Positions 19,870 through 28,156 of a stretch of 64,000 bases of DNA are shown one piece after another (positions within the stretch are counted from its first letter, which is position 1; each line of letters opens with the position of its first letter). The DNA comes from Weissella viridescens (lineage in GTDB: Bacteria; Bacillota; Bacilli; Lactobacillales; Lactobacillaceae): contig NZ_RHGY01000001.1 in assembly GCF_003862435.1 (NCBI RefSeq), forward strand, positions 1 to 64,000, written 5' to 3'. The translations under genes and the position numbers were made by a program. The notes beneath the pieces are model-generated. The model had not been told where the DNA came from. It worked only from the letters and a program-made list of their open reading frames with translations, and made no database searches.

Positions 19870-20763
19870 TTAATTTTTTTCTGAATCAGCAAGCCAAGTT
19901 TGAATTTGCTTAAATGCCTTAGGCGCATTCATGTTGGCAGTCATGCTGAAGGTTGGTTCCTTAGCTTGGTAAACATGGTTTTCTTTGACGGCCTTAATGT
20001 TTTTCCAGCTATCAGACTTGAACTCAGTCTTGAAGCTATCAAACACACTTTGATCCATAGCGTGAGCCATGGTGATGATGACATCAGGTTGTTCCTTAGC
20101 AATTTGTTCCGTATTTGGTTGGACATAATCACTCTTAGAACTGCTTGTTGTGACCACTTTTCCACCAGCACGTTCAATCAAATCACCAACATAGCTGTAC
20201 TTTGTTCCAGCTAAGAATGAACCACCAGGCATCCCCATCAAAAGCAATACCTTAGGGTGCTTCTTGGTTGAGGTATCCTTCAAATCAAGTTCATGCTTCA
20301 TTTCTGCAGCCTTGATTGGCTTATTGTAGGCTTTACCGAGGCTGGTAATGCTGTTTTGCAAATCAGCGACGGTCTTGAAGTTCAAAATTTCAGTATGAAT
20401 ATTATCGCTTGATAACTTCTTTTGATAATCATCCACTAAAGCTTCGTCGACATAAACGGCATCAGGCTTTAGTGAGACAATCTTCTCAATGTTAGGTGAC
20501 ACGTGGTTACCCACTTGAGGTAAGTTCTTGTAGCGTTTTGGCACACTTTGCTTTTCACCAGGTGTGGCAACCCCAACAACCTGCTTAATGCCCAATTGAT
20601 CAAAGACCTGGGTTTGTGCATTGGTTGTGGTAACAACACGCTTGTATGATTTTGCATCATCACTGGCATTGCTTTGGCTAAAGGCTAGCCATAACCAACC
20701 CCCAGCTAGAATGAGCAAAAGGACAAAACAAAGTGACAATAGACGAATTTGTTTTTTTGACAT
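19870..20763 (-). CDS. Haem/iron ABC transporter substrate-binding protein (IsdE-like)
   Basis: A 297-residue periplasmic-binding-protein class III fold: KRVVTTTNAQTQVFDQLGIKQVVGVATPG, then LPQVGNHVSPNIEKIVSLKPDAVY, and C-terminal KEQPDVIITMAHAM. The N-terminus has a hydrophobic anchor (residues 8-29) but no lipobox Cys after it, so the protein is probably membrane-tethered by an uncleaved helix. The NEAT proteins encoded upstream argue for haem as substrate, as in Isd systems. A siderophore or free iron chelate remains possible. Confidence 0.85.
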   Translation of the reverse strand: MSKKQIRLLSLCFVLLLILAGGWLWLAFSQSNASDDAKSYKRVVTTTNAQTQVFDQLGIKQVVGVATPGEKQSVPKRYKNLPQVGNHVSPNIEKIVSLKPDAVYVDEALVDDYQKKLSSDNIHTEILNFKTVADLQNSITSLGKAYNKPIKAAEMKHELDLKDTSTKKHPKVLLLMGMPGGSFLAGTKYSYVGDLIERAGGKVVTTSSSKSDYVQPNTEQIAKEQPDVIITMAHAMDQSVFDSFKTEFKSDSWKNIKAVKENHVYQAKEPTFSMTANMNAPKAFKQIQTWLADSEKN

Positions 20764-20764
20764 G

Positions 20765-21472
20765 CTATTTCTTCCTTGTGGTATACCAGATTGTACCAGC
20801 AGCAGCTAAGATACCGATTCCTAAGCCACCAGCAACGACGGCACCCACCTGCTTGAACATGTGGGACTTATCATCTGCGTTGTCGTCGCTTGAGCTAGAA
20901 GCATCTGGTTGACTAGATTTGCTTGACTGGCTTGATTTTTGTTCTGAAGAACTGCTGGCCTCACTACTTGCGGCAGAGCTTGAACTACTGCTGTCCGCTT
21001 GTGATGATGCTGATGAAGATTTCGCGGGCTCATCTTGCTTGATTGAACTGGCATCTAACTGCAAACCAACATTGTAAGTGTGGTGGTAGTTAATGTTGTT
21101 CACATCGACTTTAATGACCGCCGAGTGACGTTCACTTAAATCCTTTGTCTGATATGAGTAGGTAATTGTTTGTGAATCACCATTGTCCGCCTTGCTAACA
21201 TTGGCTGGACCACCATCAATACTGAGGATTTGCACGGGATAATCCCCGAGCTTTTTACTAGTTGTCACGGTTGAAGTAATGGTATAAATCCCGTTACCGT
21301 CAGATGTGACGTTCGCCGAATGCGCGAAATATGAAGCGGCATATGACGTATCATTTGTACCATCTTTTAGCACAGCAAGAGGCACTGTTTGCGTATCCGC
21401 CTTCACAGAAATGGGTAATGCGAAGAGTGCAACCAATGCCAAAGCGATGCTGATGATTAATTTTTTATGCAT
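20765..21472 (-). CDS. Single-NEAT-domain haem-binding surface protein
   Basis: A 235-residue protein: signal peptide (MHKKLIISIALALVALFALP, cleaved near VKA-DT), one NEAT domain (residues 27-145), a long Ser/Ala/Lys/Asp linker, and a C-terminal membrane helix (VVAGGLGIGILAAAGTIWY) with TRKK. The NEAT domain has LKDGTNDTSYAASYF and the haem-ligating YxxxY motif in NINYHHTYNV. There is no LPxTG sorting signal; the C-terminal helix replaces it. It likely passes haem to the adjacent binding protein, as IsdC does in staphylococci. Confidence 0.88.
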   Translation of the reverse strand: MHKKLIISIALALVALFALPISVKADTQTVPLAVLKDGTNDTSYAASYFAHSANVTSDGNGIYTITSTVTTSKKLGDYPVQILSIDGGPANVSKADNGDSQTITYSYQTKDLSERHSAVIKVDVNNINYHHTYNVGLQLDASSIKQDEPAKSSSASSQADSSSSSSAASSEASSSSEQKSSQSSKSSQPDASSSSDDNADDKSHMFKQVGAVVAGGLGIGILAAAGTIWYTTRKK

Positions 21473-21484
21473 TTAAGTAGCCAC

Positions 21485-23329
21485 CTATCCTCTAAAGATA
21501 TTCCAACCAAGGGTTGTACCGATATAACCTAAGACAGCAGAGATAATTCCACCGATTGAAAGGAAAGTCTTATTCATATCTGACTGTTCCTTGTCTTTGG
21601 CTTGGGCTGTGGCATCAGGATTTTTGATGTTATCAACGTTTTTGGCACCATTCTTCTTAGCATCAGCGGCCTTCTTTGCTGCAGCAATACTATTAGCACT
21701 GGCTGCATTCAAGTTTGAAGCTGATCCCATTGGGAAAGCGTTACCACCCATTGCGCTTGCGCCATCGGCTGAAGAACTATCACCACCGGCAGATGGTGTA
21801 CCACTGAAGCCAGGTGTTAGACGAAGTGAGAATGGTTGTGACTCATGAATGACACCAGGAACGTCGACGTCCACATGCCCAGCAATGACTGACTCAAGTT
21901 CAGACTTAGGCAAAGTGACCGTGTAACCATTACCTGAACGACTAGCTGTCTGACCACCAAGAGTCATGTGTGTAATCATATTGGCTGAACTAGCACTATT
22001 GGCAAAGACAGTAATGGTGGCATTGTTTCCCTTGATTTCAACATGAGCAGCGTTAAGCATGTATGTAGCCATGACAGAACTCTCACTGGTTCCCTGCTTT
22101 AGGAATTGGGCAGAATAGTTGTAGTAACTGTTTTTGGCAACAGCAACACTACCGCCGGAAGATCCGTTGCTTTTGTTGGTACTTGTTGATGGAACTGGCT
22201 TTCCAATTGAACCTGAACCCGTATGCAATGAAGAAGAGTCTCCCTTGTGAACTCTGCGATTAGATAAAGTCAATGTGAATTCAGGGTTCTCAGTAAATTG
22301 CTTTCCTCTTATCCGAGTTGAAACACTAACTTTTCCAGCAAATGTGATGCTACTATTTTTTTGAATTTCTTTAGTACCGAAGTTAAAGTAAAAATCATTG
22401 CCAATTTTCTTAAAATAGCCACGACCATTTAACCGCATATCTTTAATCATATTTGCAGAGTCGGAACTATTTGCACTGATCACAATGTATTGATGTCCAC
22501 CCTTATAATATAGTTTGGCCTTAGGTGACATATAGTTAGCCATGGTAGATTGTTGACCAGTAGTTTTGTTTTTGTAGTTGGCTGTGTAATCGACGATATC
22601 CAGTTTATTAGTGGGATTCCCAGACTTACGATCTTGTTCTCGTTCTTGCGCTCTTTTTTGAGCATCAGCTTTTCTTTGTTGTTCAGCACGACGTTTTTCA
22701 GCCTCTTGTCGCTTCTTTTCATCCTGCTTTTGTTGTTCAGCACGACGTTTTTCAGCTTCTTGTTCGGCCTTTTTTTGTTGGTCAGTCTTAGGCTTTTCAG
22801 GTTGTGGGGTTGGCTTAGGAGCTACAGCCTTTTTAATATTGCTTGTGTCTATTTTGATATCAACGGGTTGTTTTTCTTCGTGGGGCTTGTTTTTCGCGTC
22901 TTTATAGAGAACTTCAACATAGCCCTTTAGTACCTTGTTGATGGTATTGGATGGCATAACCACTTCAAAATTATTTCCTTTACGGACAGTATTTTTACCA
23001 TTAATCGTAAATTTTTTAAGCATATCAGCTGACTCGCTATCATCAGCGGGTAAAGAAAGGGTTGCGTTGGCACCGTTGATGGTGATGGTTACCATCGGTT
23101 TCATGAACTGAGCCATGATTGAAGTCTCTTGTGTACCAGACTTGTGGTATGCCATTGGCGTGTTAGGGTAAACACCATTAGCATATGGTGCGCTTGGATT
23201 TACAGCTGCTGGTTGAGCGGCAACCGTTTCCGCTGAGATAGTTGATGTATTTTGGGGAATTGCGATTGCGAGTGTTGAACCTAAAACAGCACTTGAAAAT
23301 AGCAAGAATAATTTATTTTTTCGTTTCAT
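21485..23329 (-). CDS. Three-NEAT-domain surface protein
   Basis: A 614-residue secreted protein. After a signal peptide come NEAT-like repeats at about residues 52-160, 245-355 and 405-510, each with the pattern S..MA.YM....... and SADMI/SANMI. A highly charged helix rich in KRAEQQ repeats (about 170-230) separates the first two. Ends in a C-terminal membrane helix (FLSIGGIISAVLGYIGTTLGW). Unlike the neighbour, none of the three domains keeps the YxxxY haem motif (the third reads VDVPGVIHESQPF), so binding may differ. I placed the start at 23329, where AAGGAG lies 13 bases upstream; an ATG at 23359 has no ribosome site. Confidence 0.85.
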   Translation of the reverse strand: MKRKNKLFLLFSSAVLGSTLAIAIPQNTSTISAETVAAQPAAVNPSAPYANGVYPNTPMAYHKSGTQETSIMAQFMKPMVTITINGANATLSLPADDSESADMLKKFTINGKNTVRKGNNFEVVMPSNTINKVLKGYVEVLYKDAKNKPHEEKQPVDIKIDTSNIKKAVAPKPTPQPEKPKTDQQKKAEQEAEKRRAEQQKQDEKKRQEAEKRRAEQQRKADAQKRAQEREQDRKSGNPTNKLDIVDYTANYKNKTTGQQSTMANYMSPKAKLYYKGGHQYIVISANSSDSANMIKDMRLNGRGYFKKIGNDFYFNFGTKEIQKNSSITFAGKVSVSTRIRGKQFTENPEFTLTLSNRRVHKGDSSSLHTGSGSIGKPVPSTSTNKSNGSSGGSVAVAKNSYYNYSAQFLKQGTSESSVMATYMLNAAHVEIKGNNATITVFANSASSANMITHMTLGGQTASRSGNGYTVTLPKSELESVIAGHVDVDVPGVIHESQPFSLRLTPGFSGTPSAGGDSSSADGASAMGGNAFPMGSASNLNAASANSIAAAKKAADAKKNGAKNVDNIKNPDATAQAKDKEQSDMNKTFLSIGGIISAVLGYIGTTLGWNIFRG

Positions 23330-23559
23330 GGTTCGTTTTCTACTCCTTGTAACGTTCATTTCTAAAATTGAACATATTCATTAATTTGTCATTTATTATT
23401 ATATGCCAAAAAAGACCAAAATAACAGTGATTTAAGGTGCAATTAAGGCAATGAAATATGTTTTTTGAATTGATTCTGGCAGGATTCGATTAATTTGCGT
23501 TTTTCAAACCAGGTTGGTGTTAAAATAAGATAACGTAAATGAAGGTTAAGGAGAAAGCT

Positions 23560-24228
23560 ATGCAACAGACATATGCCATTATTGGCTTGGGACGTTTCGG
23601 AAGTTCGCTACTGGAAGCATTGATTAATGCCAATCAAGAAGTATTAGCGATTGATAAAGATCCTGAGCGAGTTGAGGACTACATGGAAGTCGCAACACAC
23701 GCCGTGATTGCTGACGCGCAAGAAGAAGAAGCACTTGTTGAATTAGATTTGACGAGTTTTGATCACGTGGTGGTATGTATTGGGCACAATCAGCAGGCTT
23801 CAATTTTGACGACCATTCTGCTTAAGGATTTGGGCGTGCATAATGTCATCGCCAAAGCCGAAAACAAGTTGCATGCGCGTGTGCTTGATAAGGTTGGTGC
23901 TGATCAAGTTGTTCGACCCGAAACAGAAATGGCACAACGCTTGGCGGAACAGTTGATTTCACCAAACGTGTTGAGTTTCGTTGATTTAGGGGATGCAACG
24001 GCCTTTGCTGAAATTAAGGTGGCTAATTTGAAGTTCTCAAATCAAACCATTGCTGAATTAGATATTCAAGGAAAATATGGTTTGACAGTGGTTTCAATTA
24101 AGTCACAGGGCGATATTACGATATCCCCAGAAGTCGACACAACCGTACAAATCGGGGACATTATCACGGTTATCGGAAAGCATAGCGACGTCCAAAAGTT
24201 GGATGAGGCATTGGATAAGACAAAGTAA
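23560..24228 (+). CDS. ktrA: Potassium uptake regulatory subunit KtrA (RCK)
   Basis: Cytosolic gating ring of the Ktr K+ channel-transporter, 222 residues. The RCK-N Rossmann domain begins YAIIGLGRFGSSLLEAL, with acidic ribose-binding DKDP. The RCK-C domain covers residues 140-220. The start at 23560 has AAGGAG seven bases upstream. Its partner KtrB is encoded 8 kb away at 32358, not adjacent, and the accessory island lies between. Confidence 0.93.
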   Translation: MQQTYAIIGLGRFGSSLLEALINANQEVLAIDKDPERVEDYMEVATHAVIADAQEEEALVELDLTSFDHVVVCIGHNQQASILTTILLKDLGVHNVIAKAENKLHARVLDKVGADQVVRPETEMAQRLAEQLISPNVLSFVDLGDATAFAEIKVANLKFSNQTIAELDIQGKYGLTVVSIKSQGDITISPEVDTTVQIGDIITVIGKHSDVQKLDEALDKTK

Positions 24229-24234
24229 GCTGTA

Positions 24235-24263
24235 TTGACTTTGTCATGTTTTGCTGATAATAT
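24235..24263 (+). promoter_or_regulatory. Promoter of the T-box-controlled permease
   Basis: TTGACT (24235-24240), 17 bp, TAATAT (24258-24263), just after the ktrA stop and before the T-box. Confidence 0.8.
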
Positions 24264-24267
24264 AAAT

Positions 24268-24499
24268 TTTTATTGTGAATAGTCAGTGAACAAAGCGGAT
24301 TAGTCGGAATTTAATTTAAAGCAACAAGCAGAGAGCTCGGACGGTGGAAAAGAGCAAATTAAAGGACTAAGTGGAACTTTGGGAGATCAAGACAATAATC
24401 TCGGAATTAAGTTGCTCAACCTAGGTTGAGAAATAGGGTGGAACCGCGTTATTTAACGTCCCTATGTCAAATTCAAAATTTGGCATAGGGGCTTTTTTT
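24268..24499 (+). promoter_or_regulatory. T-box riboswitch with terminator
   Basis: AGGGTGGAACCGCG (24435-24448) is the canonical T-box. AGAGAG (24330 region) marks the Stem I distal part, and the arms ATTTAATTT / AAATTAAA plus CAAAG / CTTTG build Stem I. A terminator hairpin CCCTATGTCAAATT / AATTTGGCATAGGG with T7 (24460-24499) ends the leader. Uncharged tRNA would favour the antiterminator and switch on the permease. Alignment of the specifier loop by eye leaves two candidate triplets, TGG (Trp, 24372-24374) and GGA (Gly, 24373-24375). Confidence 0.93.
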
Positions 24500-24525
24500 G
24501 TCCTTATGCATACGGAGGTATTATG

Positions 24526-25887
24526 ATGGAGCAACAAGAAGACAAGCGTGAGTTATCACGCGGCTTAACATCCCGCCACGTGCAGATGATTGCCATAGGT
24601 GGGGCAATTGGAACCGGACTGTTCTTAGGATCAGGAGAGGCGATTCGGACGGCGGGGCCAGCGCTAATTCTGGCGTATGCTGTAACTGGTTTCTTTGCCT
24701 ACTTGATGATGCGAGCAGTCGGGGAACTACTATTATCAAATACAAAATTACGGTCATTCATTGACTTCGTGCGTGAGTATCTCGGGGAACGATGGGAATT
24801 CGCGATTGGATGGGCATATTGGTTGAGTTGGGCCAGTCTGGCGATGGCGGACTTAACCGCGACCGGAATATACATGCGGTTTTGGTTCCCGCAACTACCA
24901 CAATGGGTGACGCCACTGATTGTGGTGGGAATCCTAATCCTGGCCAATCTGATTAACGTTGGATTGTTCGGAGAGCTCGAATCGGCCTTTGCCAGTGTGA
25001 AGATTTTCGCGATTCTGGCACTGATTGTGGTGGGGCTTTGGATGATTGCGACTGGTTTCAAAACACATGGCACCACGGCATCATTTAGTAACTTAGTCAA
25101 TCACGGCGGATTCTTTGCAACTGGTTGGGGCGGATTCATCATGGCCTTTCCAATGGTTATTTTCGCTTTTACAGGAATTGAAATGGTGGGGCTAACAGCT
25201 GGTGAAACAAAGCACCCTGAAGTTGACCTACCAAAGGCCATTCACGCCGTGCCCGTCCGAATTGCGTTATTTTACGTTGGGTCAATGATTGTTATCATGT
25301 CAATCTTCCCATGGAACCAATTGAACCCAAGCCAATCACCATTTGTGCAAGTCTTTGCCGGAATTGGTTTGCCTGCAGCAGCGGACTTCGTTAACTTCGT
25401 TGTTTTGACTTCAGCGATGTCAGCAGCTAACTCAGCCATCTTCTCAACGTCACGAACTCTGTACATCTTGGGTGAGAACAAGCAAGCGCCAAAGATGTTT
25501 GCCAAGCTATCAAAGCAAGACGTTCCCGTGAACGGCATGCTGGCCTCAGCTGGAATTTTCTTGGCTGTGGTTATCTTGAATTTCTTCTTCCCATCTAAGA
25601 TTTTCGTCTTAATTACGGGAGTTGCCACGATGAGCTTTATCTTTGTTTGGATCATTATTATGGTTACGCACATTAAGTACCGTAAGAGCAAGGATAGTGC
25701 TAAGTCATCATACAAAATGCCATTTTTCCCACTTTCAAGTTATGCCACGATCTTATTCTTCGTCGCTGTCTTGGTGGTCATGGTGTTCAACAAATCAACA
25801 CAGATTTCTGTGATTGCAACAATTATCTACTTTGCTTTGATGCTCGTCGGTTATACCGTCTGGCAAAAGCGTAAAGCTAAAAATTAA
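24526..25887 (+). CDS. Amino acid permease (APC superfamily)
   Basis: A 453-residue permease with about 12 membrane helices. RHVQMIAIGGAIGTGLFLGSG is the AAT-family signature on helix 1, and FTGIEMVGLTAGETKHPE lies on helix 6. It resembles the later permease at 59564 over most of its length. The T-box in its leader means expression rises when one tRNA is uncharged, so it probably imports that amino acid; which one is unresolved. I prefer the ATG at 24526 (GGAGG seven bases upstream) over the ATG at 24523. Confidence 0.9.
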   Translation: MEQQEDKRELSRGLTSRHVQMIAIGGAIGTGLFLGSGEAIRTAGPALILAYAVTGFFAYLMMRAVGELLLSNTKLRSFIDFVREYLGERWEFAIGWAYWLSWASLAMADLTATGIYMRFWFPQLPQWVTPLIVVGILILANLINVGLFGELESAFASVKIFAILALIVVGLWMIATGFKTHGTTASFSNLVNHGGFFATGWGGFIMAFPMVIFAFTGIEMVGLTAGETKHPEVDLPKAIHAVPVRIALFYVGSMIVIMSIFPWNQLNPSQSPFVQVFAGIGLPAAADFVNFVVLTSAMSAANSAIFSTSRTLYILGENKQAPKMFAKLSKQDVPVNGMLASAGIFLAVVILNFFFPSKIFVLITGVATMSFIFVWIIIMVTHIKYRKSKDSAKSSYKMPFFPLSSYATILFFVAVLVVMVFNKSTQISVIATIIYFALMLVGYTVWQKRKAKN

Positions 25888-25892
25888 TAGTG

Positions 25893-25932
25893 AAAAACCG
25901 GAAGCTCCGTTGTGGGGCTTCCGGTTTTTTAA
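25893..25932. terminator. Bidirectional terminator, left edge of the accessory island
   Basis: AAAAACCGGAAGC / GCTTCCGGTTTTTT, between the convergent permease and MFS genes. Confidence 0.9.
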
Positions 25933-25933
25933 T

Positions 25934-27145
25934 TTAGCTTATTTTAAAACTGCGTAATTCTTTGACAGAGAAAAAAACAACTGCAATGAAAATATATCCC
26001 AAACCAAACATAAACATAAATGCTTGCCATCCAACATATTTAGCGAAAAATCCAAATGCTAATGATCCGATTGATAAGGTAGAAATGCTGATGGTTGACT
26101 TAGCACTTAATACCTTACCGAGTTGTTCATGTGGAATTTTGGCTTGTAAAATTGGGGTTTGCACGACTTGATTTATACCGAGAAATACGAATGAAAAAAT
26201 CCAAAGTAACAAAAAAACATATTTATTTGAGATAAATATAACTGGAATAAGTGTTACTCCAAAAATTAAGGCAGAAGACCAAAGGATTTTTCCAACTGGA
26301 ATATACTTTAAGATTAAACTTGCAAATAGTGTACTCCCGATAAGTGTTCCGATTGAAGTAGCACCTAGTAGTATGCCATAAAATGCAGATCCACCGAAAT
26401 TTCGACCAATAATTAAAGTATATACATTAAATCCACCAAAGAGAAAATTTGAAAAGGACATGCTTAATGTAAATGCTAGTAATGCATTGTTATGAAAAAT
26501 CACCTTAAATCCTGAAAAAATATCTGGTTTGACTAATGCATTATTTTTGTCAGTAACTGTTGGTTTTATAACGTTATCATCGATTTTAGAGAAGAAGAAA
26601 ATTGACGCAATAAAAGTTAAAACATCAACAAACATTAATGACATGGATGACATTATTGATAAAAGAATACCGGATATAGATGTAAATGCGTAATCAGTAC
26701 CATTATATGCGAAAGACATGTAAATTCCTGTACGAGGTAAATCTTTCTTTTCGACTAATGATGGGATTAGGGCATCTTGAACGGTGTAAGTATTTGTTGC
26801 AGCAGTAGCAGCGATGAATACTCCAAGGAAGATTATTATAAGGGAAACTATTTCAAAATGATGGTGTAAATACATTCCAATAATAATAAAAAGTACGGCA
26901 CTCAGCTGAATCAATTCGAGATAAATGAGGAGTTTCTTCTTGTTGGCACGATCAATAAATTGTCCAAATAGGAAAGAGAACATGTTCGGTAAGAAGATGA
27001 GGGCATTAAAAACACCGACTAAAACAGTACTGTGAGTTACTTCTAATATGTACCACGAAATAACTAAGAGGTATATAGAATCACCACAGTTTGAGATGAG
27101 TCGACCAATAAAGACATCTTTAAAATTTTTATATGTTGTTAACAT
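25934..27145 (-). CDS. MFS exporter of the microcin C-like cluster (MccC-like)
   Basis: A 403-residue major facilitator protein with about 12 hydrophobic segments. MLTTYKNFKDVFIGRLISNCGDSIY resembles the N-terminus of MFS drug exporters of the MdtG/NarK-like 'MFS_3' type; GQFIDRANKKKLLI is the loop 2-3 signature. Its first 17 bases overlap the end of the M16-like gene, so the two are translationally coupled. In microcin C systems the MFS protein MccC exports the product and gives self-protection. The gene is AT-rich relative to the permease beside it. The role in export is inferred from the neighbours. Confidence 0.82.
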   Translation of the reverse strand: MLTTYKNFKDVFIGRLISNCGDSIYLLVISWYILEVTHSTVLVGVFNALIFLPNMFSFLFGQFIDRANKKKLLIYLELIQLSAVLFIIIGMYLHHHFEIVSLIIIFLGVFIAATAATNTYTVQDALIPSLVEKKDLPRTGIYMSFAYNGTDYAFTSISGILLSIMSSMSLMFVDVLTFIASIFFFSKIDDNVIKPTVTDKNNALVKPDIFSGFKVIFHNNALLAFTLSMSFSNFLFGGFNVYTLIIGRNFGGSAFYGILLGATSIGTLIGSTLFASLILKYIPVGKILWSSALIFGVTLIPVIFISNKYVFLLLWIFSFVFLGINQVVQTPILQAKIPHEQLGKVLSAKSTISISTLSIGSLAFGFFAKYVGWQAFMFMFGLGYIFIAVVFFSVKELRSFKIS

Positions 27146-28145
27146 TAATAGTACCTATTAAATTCTGATACATTGCTATAATATCTTTTTTAGTAATGCT
27201 GTGCATTGTTTGATCTATTGTAAGTGGGCTGATTTGTGTGTCTTGTGGTAAAAAACGTAAAGCATCTTTACCAAAATCGTAGCTGCTTTTGAATAGTTCA
27301 AGGAACATCAAGCATGAGTTTAAGCTTTTGGTGAACTGTCCATCAGACATGTTCTTAATATCATCGACTTTAAATAGTTGATGAAGGTTGATTTTTGGAA
27401 CATTTTGGGAATCAATATTACCACCAATATGGACATCATTACCAAACATGATATGGAATGAGTAACCTAGATATTTATCATGATCTTTTAGATAAGTTTC
27501 TTGTAAAATACTTTCATCGGTCATTCCAATAATAAAGGAAAGTAAGTATGTCTCTAAATACTCCTTTAGGGTACTGATTGAAATAATAAAGTCAAAATTT
27601 ATAAATTGATCATTTCGATGGAAGGATGACATTAAGTAATTGTCTTTTTGATCTATGGGGTTACTACTTAGAATCTTTGTGCCATCACTATTCACCAAAC
27701 CATAGCGAATATCATTTTTTGCATTGGTTAGTAATCTTTGTATTTCAACCTTGCTAATATATTCATAGTCATAAAGCTCCATGATATTTGCGTGTTCAGA
27801 CTGGATAAATCCTTCGTATTGAAACCTGGTTTCTTCATCCATGTCAATATATGAAACTTCATCTTTTAATCGTGTGAGTTCCTCTGTTACAAAATCTATG
27901 GGAATGTTAGATACAGATTTTTTGGAGATTCTAATTAGGTCAGCTGTTTTCTGAGAATCTAAATAGTACAACTCAATCGTTGCCGAATCTATGAAGGTTT
28001 TTGCACTTATGACAATACCATCGATATCTAAGCCTTCTTTTTTTAAATTTGCTTCAAGAGATCGAACAACACTATGTTCCCAAATATGCAAAAAGCTAAC
28101 TTTGCGAGTTCCTCTGGGCAGCTGAATAAGTAACTCACTAATCAT
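27129..28145 (-). CDS. M16-like (HxxEH) peptidase-like protein, possible leader peptidase
   Basis: A 338-residue protein without signal peptide. Residues 20-24 are HIWEH, the inverted zinc motif HxxEH of M16 peptidases. Downstream, E89 and E96 in EELTRLKDEV are seven apart, as are the paired glutamates of pitrilysin, and E96 is 72 residues from the second His, close to the usual spacing for the third zinc ligand. The rest fits an M16 half only loosely, and the length is below the usual 400-plus. AGGAGG precedes the ATG, 11 bases after the thiF-like stop. Position between the modifying enzyme and exporter suggests leader removal or self-immunity. Family call is by motif only. Confidence 0.6.
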   Translation of the reverse strand: MISELLIQLPRGTRKVSFLHIWEHSVVRSLEANLKKEGLDIDGIVISAKTFIDSATIELYYLDSQKTADLIRISKKSVSNIPIDFVTEELTRLKDEVSYIDMDEETRFQYEGFIQSEHANIMELYDYEYISKVEIQRLLTNAKNDIRYGLVNSDGTKILSSNPIDQKDNYLMSSFHRNDQFINFDFIISISTLKEYLETYLLSFIIGMTDESILQETYLKDHDKYLGYSFHIMFGNDVHIGGNIDSQNVPKINLHQLFKVDDIKNMSDGQFTKSLNSCLMFLELFKSSYDFGKDALRFLPQDTQISPLTIDQTMHSITKKDIIAMYQNLIGTINVNNI

Positions 28146-28156
28146 AATATTTCCTC

